Shown here: piece by piece, positions 43,934 through 52,830 of the stretch
Layout: each line of letters starts with the position of its first letter
Position numbering within the stretch: position 1 is the stretch's first letter
Source of the DNA: JBFIHF01 sp964411125
GTDB taxonomy: Bacteria; Myxococcota_A; Bradymonadia; Bradymonadales; Bradymonadaceae
Assembly: GCA_964411125.1 (NCBI GenBank)
Contig: CAYPJU010000008.1
Coordinates: 54,529-118,528, forward strand
Direction: 5' to 3'
Length of the DNA: 64,000 bases
Notes under the pieces: generated by a model
Databases searched by the model: none
What the model was told of the DNA's origin: nothing
Seen by the model: only the letters and a program-made list of their open reading frames with translations
Program-made: the position numbers and the translations under genes

Positions 43934-46239
43934 CGCGTCCCATCGCCCTGCTCTGTTGCATCCTGTCGGTCTCCGCATGCGCGACCGAAGCGATCGTTCT
44001 CGACCCCGACGACGACGACGGATCCGACGCGTCGACCTTTCCGACCTCCGATGCCGGCTCCGACGCCGGCACGACCGCCGACGGGGCGATGCCTCAGCTC
44101 GGCGACGACTGGATCGTCGGCCCGTGGGTCGGGGGACGATCGCCGGCCGTCGACATCGCCAGCCCCGCCCAGACCGAAACCTTCGACGTCGTGGTCTTCG
44201 GGGCCGGCACCGGCGGAACCGCGGCGGCGCTCCAGGCCGCGCGGATGGGCGCCTCCGTCGCCCTCGTCGAAGAGACCGACTGGGTCGGTGGACAGATGAC
44301 GACCGCCGGGGTCAGCGTGCTCGACGAGGGGGGATTCAACGACGACGCGGGAGTCTACGGCGAGTTCCTCGAACGTGTACGCGCTCACTACGACGCGCTC
44401 GGTAAACGTTCCCACACGTGCGGCATCCAACGGGTCCCTTGCCTCGAGCCGAGCGTCGGTCAGCAAATTCTGCGCGACATGCTCTCGACCGAAGGGGTCA
44501 CGCTCTTCGAGCGGACCACCCCCGCCGCGGGACGCGTCACCTCCGGCGACCTCGTCTCCGTTCGGGTCCGACAGATGGCCCCGGATCGAGTCGTCCAGTT
44601 CGACGCCGCCGTCTTCGTCGACGCTACCGAGTACGGCGACCTGATCCCGTTCTCCGGCAACCCGTGGCGAGTCGGAAACTCGACGAGCGACGCCCTCGAT
44701 CCGACCGCCTGTGTGCAGGACATCACCGTCGCGCCCATCATCCGAAAGTACGACTCGGTCCCCGACGAGCTGAAGTTCGACAGCCCTCCTCCCGGATACG
44801 GCCCCGCCACCGAACAAAAGTTCGCCAACGTAGTCGTCGCGATGGGGGGAGCCGACTGGGAGGCCGAAGGCTGGGGCGCGGGTTACCCCACCGACTGGAA
44901 GACGCACGTGTCGTACCGCGCCACCCCCGACTCCGCCCGCAGCGGCGACTCCGTCCAGGGCGACTTCGACACCCTCACCCGGACTGGCGTCAACTGGGCC
45001 AACGACTACCCCTACACCGTCGAAGACCTCGAGAGCCGGCGGTTCGCCGCCAACTGCGAGGCCAAGCTCCACACTCTGCAGTTTCTCTACTACGTCCAGA
45101 ACGTGATGGGGATCGAGGGCTGGGCCATCGCCAACGACGAGGGCTACGACACCCCCTACAACATTGAGCAGAACGACTGCCCCGAGATCCCTGCCGCATT
45201 CGATGCCATCGAACGGCACATGAACCCGATCCCCTACGTCCGCGAGAGCCGACGAATGGTCGGCGTATACACCATGGTCGGACCCGACATCGACCGCCCC
45301 GGCGGCAACGCCCCGTCCGAGCGCCGTTTCGCGAACTCCGTCGCGGTGGGCGATTACGCGATGGACCTGCACGCGTGCGACGAACCGGCAGACCTCGAGA
45401 CGCAATTCGAATCGCTCGACGATCGCCCCCCCAATTTCCGCGTCGGGCCGTTTCAGATTCCGATCGGTGTGCTGATCGCCCGCGACGTCGACGGGCTGCT
45501 GGCCGCCGAGAAGAACATCTCGCAATCGAGGCTCGTGAACGGCGCGACTCGCCTGCAACCCAGCACCATGGCGACGGGGCAAGCGGTCGGGGCGCTCGCG
45601 GCACTCGCCGTCAGCCGCGGCGAAGACGCCAGGGACGTGCCGCCCGTCCTCGTGCAGGATGCTCTCGTCGAAGCCGGAGCTCGGATAGGGGTGACGAAGT
45701 TCCCCGACGTCCCCCTCGATTCTGCAGCGTGGAGCGACGTCGAGTTCGTCTCCGGACGTGGAATCCTCATCGGCAACACCGACGGCTCGTTCGACCCCAA
45801 CGGCGCTCTGACCCGCGCGCAGGCGGCAATCTATCTCGCGCGGCTCTTCGAACTGAACGTCTCCGCTCCGCCTGCCACCGCGTCGTTCTCCGACGTCCCC
45901 ACCTCTCACTTCGCGTTCGCGGCGGTCGAAGCGCTAAAGACCGCCGGAATCACGAGCGGCTGCGGCGATGGCACGACGTTCTGTCCAGGCGAGCCCACGC
46001 TTCGCGGAGCGATGGCGACGTTCATCGCTCGGGGGCTGGGATTCTCGGGGACCGCGCCCCAGGGACCGACCTTCTCCGACGTCCCGTCGACGAGCCCTCA
46101 CTACGACGCCATCGAGTATCTGTACTCGATCGGCGTGGTCTCCGGGTGCTCTACCGATCGGTACTGCGGGAACGATCCCACCACGCGACGTCAGGCCGCG
46201 GCCTTCGCCCGACGGACCCTCCTCCACGTCGCGCGCTGA
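43924..46239 (+). CDS. FAD-dependent oxidoreductase lipoprotein with three SLH domains
   Basis: A 771-residue predicted lipoprotein (MRMTRPIALLCCILSVSACA). After an Asp-rich linker, the FAD-binding motif FDVVVFGAGTGGTAAALQAA begins near residue 88, with VGGQMTTAGVSVLDEGG and DATEYGDL as in pfam12831-type oxidoreductases; TRLQPSTMATGQAVGALAAL closes the flavin domain. Three S-layer-homology domains follow (FPDVPLDSAAW, FSDVPTSHFAF, FSDVPSTSPHY). SLH domains normally anchor proteins to secondary cell-wall polymers of Gram-positives, so their use here is unusual. Overlap with the cytochrome gene suggests joint redox function. Confidence 0.88.
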   Translation: MRMTRPIALLCCILSVSACATEAIVLDPDDDDGSDASTFPTSDAGSDAGTTADGAMPQLGDDWIVGPWVGGRSPAVDIASPAQTETFDVVVFGAGTGGTAAALQAARMGASVALVEETDWVGGQMTTAGVSVLDEGGFNDDAGVYGEFLERVRAHYDALGKRSHTCGIQRVPCLEPSVGQQILRDMLSTEGVTLFERTTPAAGRVTSGDLVSVRVRQMAPDRVVQFDAAVFVDATEYGDLIPFSGNPWRVGNSTSDALDPTACVQDITVAPIIRKYDSVPDELKFDSPPPGYGPATEQKFANVVVAMGGADWEAEGWGAGYPTDWKTHVSYRATPDSARSGDSVQGDFDTLTRTGVNWANDYPYTVEDLESRRFAANCEAKLHTLQFLYYVQNVMGIEGWAIANDEGYDTPYNIEQNDCPEIPAAFDAIERHMNPIPYVRESRRMVGVYTMVGPDIDRPGGNAPSERRFANSVAVGDYAMDLHACDEPADLETQFESLDDRPPNFRVGPFQIPIGVLIARDVDGLLAAEKNISQSRLVNGATRLQPSTMATGQAVGALAALAVSRGEDARDVPPVLVQDALVEAGARIGVTKFPDVPLDSAAWSDVEFVSGRGILIGNTDGSFDPNGALTRAQAAIYLARLFELNVSAPPATASFSDVPTSHFAFAAVEALKTAGITSGCGDGTTFCPGEPTLRGAMATFIARGLGFSGTAPQGPTFSDVPSTSPHYDAIEYLYSIGVVSGCSTDRYCGNDPTTRRQAAAFARRTLLHVAR

Positions 46240-46254
46240 CAGTCTACGATCGAT

Positions 46255-48237
46255 TCAGTGCATGTAGGCCAGGCCGAATCCGAGCGCGACCCTCGGAAAG
46301 TACTCCAGCGGATCACCGACGAAGCCGCCATCGATCGAATAGAGCGGGAACGGCTGTTCGACGTGCAGCGTAAACTCGATCGGGATCTTCACCCAGCCTT
46401 CCGGCAAGAACGTCAGCCCTAGCCGGGGGCTGACTCCGGTGAAGAAATCGAGAGAATCGGAGAAGTCGCGGATTCCGACGAACACCGCCGGTACGAGGTC
46501 GACCATCACCCGCGCCCAGAGCCGGTAGTGAAATCCGAAGCCGACGTCCGCGGTGACGCTCTGCAGGCTGTCGACCCCGAAGCTGCTCCCCGCCCGCGCC
46601 TGCCAGCTCGTGAGCCAGTGAGCCGGATTGTCGAACTCGCCGAACGCGGCGAAGCGCAGCCCCACCGAAGGTGCCCCTTCGAATGGAGCGTAGCCGAGCT
46701 CGACGCTCAGTGACTCGTACGAAAAATCGGGAGGGGGGACCGGCAAGGTACCGGGCCGGAGCCGAGACGACGTCGTGGGGTCGCCGTGCGTCACGGTCGC
46801 GGCGATGGGGAGCGCCATACAGACGAACCCTCGCAGCGCTCCCTCACAGCTCCTCGTCTCGGCGAACACACCCCCCTGAAGTGCCCAATCGATCAAACTC
46901 GCCCGCGTCGCGACCGACAACAACCCGCGCTGAAAACGCAACAAACACGCGGTCACCGAGGCGGGAGATGTCGATGTTTCGTCACACGCCGCCCGCGGAG
47001 GCTTGCCGAGCAGGTAGCCGTCTCCCCATGCGACGAAACTCAACCGACCACGGTCAGTGACCGCGGTCGCCACCACGCCGTCGCGGTTGTCCGCATCGTG
47101 ATCGTGTTTCACCTCCACCAGGGCTTCGCGGCTCCGGATCGTCCTCATGTGCCCGCCAGCGAGGCCGTCTTGCAGGTAGTGGAGCGCGGTCCCTTCGAAG
47201 ACGAGGCTGAGCATGTTCGTGACGATCGCGTCCGCGAGCTCCGCCGACTCCCGGCCGTCGGTGGAGAGCCTCTCCAGGGCGGCGCTCGACGGCCCCACGA
47301 GCGCCGGCGGCGCATGCTTCGACCAGCGCCGTAACCGGCGTTTGACGAGGTCCCCGAGCATCGAGCAGACCCGCTGGGCGCGGACGTCGTCTTCCAAGTC
47401 GTCCCAGTCGACGCTCTCCCAACCGTCGACGTTGTCGGCGAGGTCCTCGGCTTCGTCCTCGTCGATCACGACCAGATCCGCGCACGACTCCTCCCGCATC
47501 CGCACCGCGACGGAGTGAAAACCGGTCCACGCCTCGAATGCCGATTCGCCGAAGTGGTGATGATTCCTCAACACGAGGTCGAGGTAGTGAGGGTTGTCGA
47601 ACGAATACTTCTGCGCGGGGTCGAAGGGTCCCCGAGCGACCGCCGCCCTCGACAGCGGCCGCAGGGTCTCCTCGGGAGGAGCTTCGATCGATCCGGCGGC
47701 TTCCCACGTCGCGGACGTCTCATCGACGTCGCGGCGTAAGCTCGACCAGTCGGCGAGCCCGTCGGTCTCGCATGCGTCTTCGGCGACGTCCTCGATCGGG
47801 CCACCGACTCGCTTGTCGCTCGTGAACCACTGCAGCGTTTCGAGGACGAGTCCCTCGTTCCGTGCCCTCGGCAGATTACGGACCGGCCCCTGCCTCGAGA
47901 TATGGTCGGCCAAGGCCGAGTAATCCCCGAGGGTGAACGAATAGGCGCGCGAGTCGACCTCCAGCTCCGTCAACTGACTCTGCGCCCGCTTGTATCCCCC
48001 CTCGCAGTACTCTCCTTCCCATCGGGTCGGGCAGACCAGAGCGAGGGCGAGGTACGCGGACTCGAGCTGAGGCTCCCCCGCGATCTGCGAGGCGAGCATC
48101 GTCTGCGCATCGCGGCACGCCCGATCCGTGAACCAGAGGTGCTCGAGATAGTCGAAAGCGAAGGCCGGAGCGGGCGCCGCGAGAATCAGGAGCGTCGCGA
48201 GGAAGAGCGGAATCTGGAGAGATGGTTGGAGCTTCAC
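46255..48237 (-). CDS. Outer-membrane barrel protein with phospholipase C-like helical N-terminus
   Basis: A 660-residue exported protein. I place the start at GTG 48237, because the longer frame from 48318 would begin inside the terminator hairpin of the next gene; the GTG opens a clean signal peptide (VKLQPSLQIPLFLATLLI...APAFA). Residues 25-430 are helical and His/Asp-rich (DYLEHLWFTDRACRDA, NHHHFGESAF, TALHYLQDGLAGGHM), recalling zinc-dependent phospholipase C/S1-P1 proteins. Residues 440-660 are alternating strands (VELGYAPFEGAP, FGFHYRLWARVMVDLVP) ending LGFGLAYMH, typical of an outer-membrane barrel. Function unknown. Confidence 0.75.
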   Translation of the reverse strand: MKLQPSLQIPLFLATLLILAAPAPAFAFDYLEHLWFTDRACRDAQTMLASQIAGEPQLESAYLALALVCPTRWEGEYCEGGYKRAQSQLTELEVDSRAYSFTLGDYSALADHISRQGPVRNLPRARNEGLVLETLQWFTSDKRVGGPIEDVAEDACETDGLADWSSLRRDVDETSATWEAAGSIEAPPEETLRPLSRAAVARGPFDPAQKYSFDNPHYLDLVLRNHHHFGESAFEAWTGFHSVAVRMREESCADLVVIDEDEAEDLADNVDGWESVDWDDLEDDVRAQRVCSMLGDLVKRRLRRWSKHAPPALVGPSSAALERLSTDGRESAELADAIVTNMLSLVFEGTALHYLQDGLAGGHMRTIRSREALVEVKHDHDADNRDGVVATAVTDRGRLSFVAWGDGYLLGKPPRAACDETSTSPASVTACLLRFQRGLLSVATRASLIDWALQGGVFAETRSCEGALRGFVCMALPIAATVTHGDPTTSSRLRPGTLPVPPPDFSYESLSVELGYAPFEGAPSVGLRFAAFGEFDNPAHWLTSWQARAGSSFGVDSLQSVTADVGFGFHYRLWARVMVDLVPAVFVGIRDFSDSLDFFTGVSPRLGLTFLPEGWVKIPIEFTLHVEQPFPLYSIDGGFVGDPLEYFPRVALGFGLAYMH

Positions 48238-48316
48238 GCTGCGCCGGGTCGGGACACGGAGTCGACGCGACCCTAGCAGATGGTTCAGACGTCGGCGACC
48301 GCGCCAGAAAAGAGAC

Positions 48317-48344
48317 ACCCCCCACCGGCGAGCCGGCGGGGGGT
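48317..48344 (-). terminator. Rho-independent terminator of the gap-broken gene
   Basis: A 13-bp stem with one mismatch (48332-48344 with 48317-48329, two-base centre) is followed on the minus strand by TCTCTTTTCT. It lies about 45 bp after the stop at 48388. Confidence 0.8.
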
Positions 48345-48387
48345 GGGTTCGTCCCGACCGCGAATTCGGTCGGCACGGAGGCGCTGC

Positions 48388-48785
48388 TCAGTTCTGGCGC
48401 CAGATGTGAGTCGCTCCTTGCTGCGCGGCGACGACGATCGGCTCCCCACCGGAAAAGAAGATTCGCGCGTCGCGGAGGTGTGACGAAAGGCTGGTGATCT
48501 GAAGCCCGTGGTCGACCTCGGGCAGGTAGCTGGCCGCGTCAGCCCCGTACGTCAGGGGGACGAGGCGGTCNNNNNNNNNNNNNNNNNNNNNNNNNNNNNN
48601 NNNNNNNNNNNNNNNNNNNNNNNNNNNNNNNNNNNNNNNNNNNNNNNNNNNNNNNNNNNNNNNNNNNNNNGGGTCCGTACCCAATTCTCGGGCGCGGAGC
48701 ACGGGCTGACGTAGGACATCATGAGCAACGGAGCCTCGTCGTAGAACGCCGTGTGCAGGTTGACGAATTCGTCGCACGTGGAAGA
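48388..48785 (-). CDS. 3' part of an unidentified gene, broken by an assembly gap
   Basis: Two coding pieces flank the 100 N at 48571-48670. Downstream of the gap (to the stop at 48388) the protein reads DRLVPLTYGADAASYLPEVD and ends GATHIWRQN. Upstream of the gap, in another frame, a plausible stretch reads STCDEFVNLHTAFYDEAP and MMSYVSPCSAPENW. No start codon exists before an in-frame stop around 48880, and the coding signal gives way near 48785 to the plus-strand LuxR frame, so the 5' end is missing. Function not recognised. A terminator follows the stop. Confidence 0.5.
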
Positions 48786-49471
48786 TTCCCCGCTGGTTCC
48801 GCCGGGAATTTGAACATCAAGGTGTCGTTGATGCCGCCGGCCTGATCGGGCCCCACCCTGCCTCGCGGTCGTTCATCTTCTTCACCGCCCGGCAACGAGA
48901 GCTGACCGAGATACCGGAGCGCGCGCGCGAACGCTGGGGGGCGCTTCAGAGACACGTCGCCGCCGTCTACGATCTGCGGCACCGCCTCGACACGGAAACT
49001 TTCGACGAACGCGATGCCGTCTGGTTCGACACTGCCGCGAACTGCGTCGAGACCGACCCCGTCGCCGACCCGGCCATGCGCAGTCGGCTCCGTATGCTGG
49101 TGAAGGATCGGGAGAACGCACGGTCGCGGCGCACCTCCGCGCAACGCGGCGACCTAGAGCGCTACTGGTCGAACGTTCTGGATGGCAAGTGGGCCGTGCT
49201 CGACCGCTTCGACAGCGACGGACGTCGCTTCGTCGTCGCGGTGCCAGTCTCCCGGTATGGGGACAAACTTCGCGGCCTCTCCGGGCGCGAGCGCGAGGTC
49301 CTCATCCTCCTCGGCGACGGGTTGGCCAACAAGGCGATCGGCTACGAGCTCGACATCTCCGAGACCGCGGTCAGCACCCACGTGAACAACATCTTCACCA
49401 AGCTCGGCATCAAGGACCGTCCCGCCCTCGTGCAACTGGTGCAGGTGTTCCGAAAGCGACGACTGCTCTGA
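48782..49471 (+). CDS. LuxR-type HTH regulator, 5' end missing
   Basis: The C-terminal HTH is clear: GLSGREREVLILLGDGLANK and AIGYELDISETAVSTHVNN. The coding pattern extends well upstream of the first ATG (49076): from 48782 the same frame reads VVDAAGLIGPHP, IPERARERWGALQRHVAAVY and DLRHRLDTETFDERDAVWFD, as in full-length relatives with an N-terminal sensor half. An in-frame stop lies at 48761 with no ATG, GTG or TTG between. The gene is therefore 5'-truncated, or the assembly is wrong near 48780. A minimal product from 49076 would be 131 residues. It is followed one base later by a second HTH gene. Confidence 0.7.
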   Translation, partial: KIPRWFRREFEHQGVVDAAGLIGPHPASRSFIFFTARQRELTEIPERARERWGALQRHVAAVYDLRHRLDTETFDERDAVWFDTAANCVETDPVADPAMRSRLRMLVKDRENARSRRTSAQRGDLERYWSNVLDGKWAVLDRFDSDGRRFVVAVPVSRYGDKLRGLSGREREVLILLGDGLANKAIGYELDISETAVSTHVNNIFTKLGIKDRPALVQLVQVFRKRRLL

Positions 49472-49472
49472 C

Positions 49473-49859
49473 ATGGGGGATGACGACGACTACATGCCCG
49501 GCGGCATCTTTCGCATGCCCGACGGTGGGTTTCACTTCGGCGGGGCCGATCGCGACGAAGTTGCGTTCGAGCTCGACCAGGACTCCCCCGCCGTGGTCGA
49601 GACGATCGACGTCGGCGGTGCCGAAGTGTACGTCCTCTCCATCCCCCTCGAGCCCGATTTCCCGCACGACCTCTCCGCCTCCGAACGGGAGGTCGTGAAG
49701 CTCGCCCTTCGTGGGGCGAGCAACGCCGAGATCGCCGAGGAGCGCGGGTCCGCCGTCCAGACCGTCGCGAACCAGTTGAGGTCGGCTTTCAAGAAGATCG
49801 GCGTCAACTCCCGCGCCGAACTCGCCGCCGCACTGTTCGGCAGCCCACCTTCGGACTGA
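49473..49859 (+). CDS. LuxR-type HTH transcription regulator (short)
   Basis: A 128-residue protein whose last 60 residues form a LuxR/GerE-type helix-turn-helix (LSASEREVVKLALRGASNAE, then QTVANQLRSAFKKIGVNSRAE). The N-terminal half is short and acidic with no receiver domain. The ATG follows the upstream regulator's stop by one base, so translation is probably coupled, and the two HTH proteins may act together or as a heteromer. Confidence 0.8.
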   Translation: MGDDDDYMPGGIFRMPDGGFHFGGADRDEVAFELDQDSPAVVETIDVGGAEVYVLSIPLEPDFPHDLSASEREVVKLALRGASNAEIAEERGSAVQTVANQLRSAFKKIGVNSRAELAAALFGSPPSD

Positions 49860-49914
49860 CCGCCGTCAACAGATGGGCCGTGCGGGGCGCCGCACGCAAA
49901 TGGGCCTACGTCGC

Positions 49915-52569
49915 TCAGTGCGCCTGCGCCCAGTTCGCCCCGGTGCCGATGTCGACCTTCAAGGGGACCGACAGCTCGTGTGGATGCTCCATGCATTCGC
50001 GGATCAACGCGACCGACGGTTCCACCTGGTCGGGAGAAGCTTCGAACAGCAATTCGTCGTGGATCTGGACGAGCATCCGGGTGTCGAGCGCGCTCTCCAT
50101 CAGCCGACGGTCGATCGTCATCATCGTGAGCAAACACAGATCCGCGGCGCTCCCCTGGATGGGGGTGTTGGCCGCGATGCGCTCGCCGTAGCTGCGCTCG
50201 GTCGGGTTGTTTGACGACAACTCCGGGACGTAGCGACGACGCCCCACGAGCGTCTCGACCCAGCCATTTTCTCGGGCGTCGGCGACAGACCGGTCGACCC
50301 AGTCACGCACGCCCGAGTACACCTCGAAATAGCGTTCGATCATCTTCTTCGCTTCGCTTCGCGACACGCCGAGCTGTTGTCCGAGCGCCGTCGCACCCTG
50401 CCCGTAAATGGTGGCGAAGTTCACCGTCTTTCCGACGTTGCGCTGTCTGGGCGTCACCTCGTCGGGTTCCACGCCGAACAGCTCGGCGGCAGTCCGCCGG
50501 TGCAGGTCGACGTCGTCGCGAAAACTCTGAACCAACGCCGGGTCCTGGCTGAAATGGGCGAGCAGCCGAAGCTCGATCTGCGACCAGTCTGCCGAGATCA
50601 ACACCCATCCTTCCCGCGGCACGAATGCGTTGCGGATCCGCTTCCCGTCTTCACCTCGAATAGGTGTCCGCTGCAGATCCGGATTCGTGGTGATCAGGCG
50701 CCCCGACGAGCTCACCGTCTGCTGATACGTCGCATGAATTCGCCCTGTCTCGGGGTTGACGCTCTCCCGCAACACCCGAGTGTAGGTGTTGATCAGTTTG
50801 GCGAGCGTCCGCCATCGCACCACCTCGGAGGCGATCTCCGCCTCGGGCGCGAGCCGCTCGAGCACGTCGGCGGCCGTCGAGTAACCAGTCTTCGTCCGTT
50901 TGATGATCGGCAAGCCCAGGTCCTCGAAGAGGACCTCCCCCAACTGCTTGGTCGAGCCGATGTTGAACTCCTTCCCGGCGAGCTCGTAGATGTGCTCCGC
51001 GACCGCATCGCGACGCTCGGCGAACTCCTCCTCCATCGCCTCCAGGTCGGCCGTGTCGACACGGATCCCCACCAGCTGCATCCGACCGAGCGTGTAGCTC
51101 AGTGGCAGGTGGAAGGTCGCCAACTGCTCCGTACGGCCCTCCTCCTCCAGCCGGTCTTTCACCGGTCCGCGCAACTGCGCGCACGCCTTCGCGATGTGGC
51201 ACGCCCAGGCCGTCGTCTCCTGTACCGGACACTCTTGGATCGGGATCTGGCTCTGTCCCGCGCCGACCAACTGTTTCAGGGGCCGCAGCGTCCGCTGCAG
51301 AAACTCCTTCGTCACCTGATCGACGCCGTGTGGCAAGAGCTTCGTCGGATCGATGAGATAGGACGCGGTCTCGGTGTCCATCACCACCCCCCGTAGATCG
51401 ATGCCGTGGCGCATCAGCAACGTCCACTGGTCACGAAGCCCGTGGATCGTCTTGGGCTGTTCGGGGTCCTCCAGGAACGGCTTACAGGTGCGAAGGGCCG
51501 CCGCGAGGCTCACCTCCGGAGATTCGACCGGAATGTACCACCCTTCCCCTTTCGAGTTCGCGAGCGCCAGTCCGACGAGGCGGCCTACGTTGTGATCCCA
51601 TGGCTCGTAGACTGCCTGCACCGCGGTGACCTCACCGGCGAGCTGGTCCAGAAGCTCTTCGAGAGCCGGAACGTCCTCGACCGTGGTGAAGCGGTCGGTA
51701 TCGATCCCCTCGATCCCGTCCTGGTCCTCGTGCGCGAGCAAGGAGTTGAACTCCAACTCCCGGTAGAGTTCGTTGATCCGCGCCCTATCGGGAGGGGCGA
51801 TGCGAAGATCCTCGAACTCCTCGTCGAGCTCTACGTCGGTTCGAATCGTGACGAGGTCCTGAGAGAGCAGCGCCTGGTCGCGATATTCGATGAGGTTCTC
51901 GCGCCGCTTCCCCTTGAAGTCGTCGAAAGCGTCGAGGATCGAGACGAGGTCTCCGTACTGCTCCAGCAGGGTCTTGGCGGTCTTGGCTCCGATCCCGGGG
52001 ACGCCCGGGACGTTGTCGGAGCTGTCGCCGACGAGCGCCAGGTAGTCTCGCATCTGGCTCGGAGGGACCCCCCACTTCTTTCGAACGACCTCGGGGTCGT
52101 AGGTGACGTCCCGCATCGTGTCGATCATCTTCACCTGGTCGGAGATCAACTGTGCGAAGTCCTTGTCCGCCGAGATGATGTGGACCTCGTGGCCTGCCTC
52201 GACCGCACGGCGCGTCAACGTGCCTATCACGTCGTCTGCTTCGTACCCCGGGACGCGCAGGACGGGAAAATCGTGAACCTTCACGACCCTGTCGATCCAC
52301 GGCATCTGCCTGACGAGATCCCCGGGAACCTCGGGGCGATGAGCCTTGTATTCCGGGAACTTTTCGTCGCGAAACGTGGGCCCCGGCGGGTCGAACACCA
52401 CCGCGGCGAAGTCGGGCATCTTCCCCGCGAGGATCTTCTGGAACATCAGCGCGAAGCCGTAGATCGCGTTCGTGGGGAGCCCCGAAGCCGTAGAAAAGCT
52501 GTTGGGGAGCGCGAAGAAAGCCCGAAAGATTAGCGAACTACCGTCGATCAGGACGACACGAGAGGTCAT
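49915..52569 (-). CDS. polA: DNA polymerase I
   Basis: An 884-residue family A DNA polymerase for gap filling, Okazaki fragment processing and repair. The 5'-3' exonuclease domain is at the N-terminus (VVLIDGSSLIFRAFFA, VPGYEADDVIGTL, VGDSSDNVPGVPGIG). Polymerase motifs are present: A (SADWSQIELRLLAHF, with Trp where most have Tyr), B (RNVGKTVNFATIYGQG) and C (QIHDELLFE). In the middle domain the proofreading DxE motif is absent (VTAVQAVYEPW), so 3'-5' exonuclease activity is probably lost, as in several bacterial Pol I enzymes. Length and order are normal. Confidence 0.96.
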   Translation of the reverse strand: MTSRVVLIDGSSLIFRAFFALPNSFSTASGLPTNAIYGFALMFQKILAGKMPDFAAVVFDPPGPTFRDEKFPEYKAHRPEVPGDLVRQMPWIDRVVKVHDFPVLRVPGYEADDVIGTLTRRAVEAGHEVHIISADKDFAQLISDQVKMIDTMRDVTYDPEVVRKKWGVPPSQMRDYLALVGDSSDNVPGVPGIGAKTAKTLLEQYGDLVSILDAFDDFKGKRRENLIEYRDQALLSQDLVTIRTDVELDEEFEDLRIAPPDRARINELYRELEFNSLLAHEDQDGIEGIDTDRFTTVEDVPALEELLDQLAGEVTAVQAVYEPWDHNVGRLVGLALANSKGEGWYIPVESPEVSLAAALRTCKPFLEDPEQPKTIHGLRDQWTLLMRHGIDLRGVVMDTETASYLIDPTKLLPHGVDQVTKEFLQRTLRPLKQLVGAGQSQIPIQECPVQETTAWACHIAKACAQLRGPVKDRLEEEGRTEQLATFHLPLSYTLGRMQLVGIRVDTADLEAMEEEFAERRDAVAEHIYELAGKEFNIGSTKQLGEVLFEDLGLPIIKRTKTGYSTAADVLERLAPEAEIASEVVRWRTLAKLINTYTRVLRESVNPETGRIHATYQQTVSSSGRLITTNPDLQRTPIRGEDGKRIRNAFVPREGWVLISADWSQIELRLLAHFSQDPALVQSFRDDVDLHRRTAAELFGVEPDEVTPRQRNVGKTVNFATIYGQGATALGQQLGVSRSEAKKMIERYFEVYSGVRDWVDRSVADARENGWVETLVGRRRYVPELSSNNPTERSYGERIAANTPIQGSAADLCLLTMMTIDRRLMESALDTRMLVQIHDELLFEASPDQVEPSVALIRECMEHPHELSVPLKVDIGTGANWAQAH

Positions 52570-52830
52570 GTTTCACACCGGTTGGAGTTCGCACGGAAGC
52601 TAGCACGACGGCGGAGAGCCGGCCACCGGCTCAGCGAGCAGCGGCGAGGGTGCGCGGGGGACAGCGAGGCCGTCGTCTGAGCTGAACGACATGGGGCTTC
52701 GCCCCCCGTCGTTCAGACAACCGAGGGCCGGTTCCCGCGCGGCGACAGAGCGCCGCGCCATGCTTCGTGGGCCGGTTGCCTGCGGCCGCCTCGTACCCTA
52801 AAAGACCATCAGGACCCCTACGAGGCAGAG
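52570..52830. repeat. Palindrome-rich intergenic region before the aspartokinase gene
   Basis: No gene is supported here. A long hairpin spans 52682-52716 (CTGAACGAC with GTCGTTCAG, inner GGGGC/GCCCC), and a second perfect 8-bp stem pairs 52737-52744 with 52751-52758. The region resembles the other extragenic palindromes in the window. GAGG near 52819 is the ribosome binding site for the next gene. Confidence 0.6.

Noticed and set aside
48316..48318. GTG at 48318 as the start of the barrel-protein gene
   Set aside because: It lies within the terminator hairpin of the neighbouring gene, and GTG 48237 opens a normal signal peptide.
49076..49078. ATG 49076 as the true start of the first LuxR gene
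   Set aside because: Coding pattern typical of the family continues upstream in frame to about 48782, so this ATG is probably internal.
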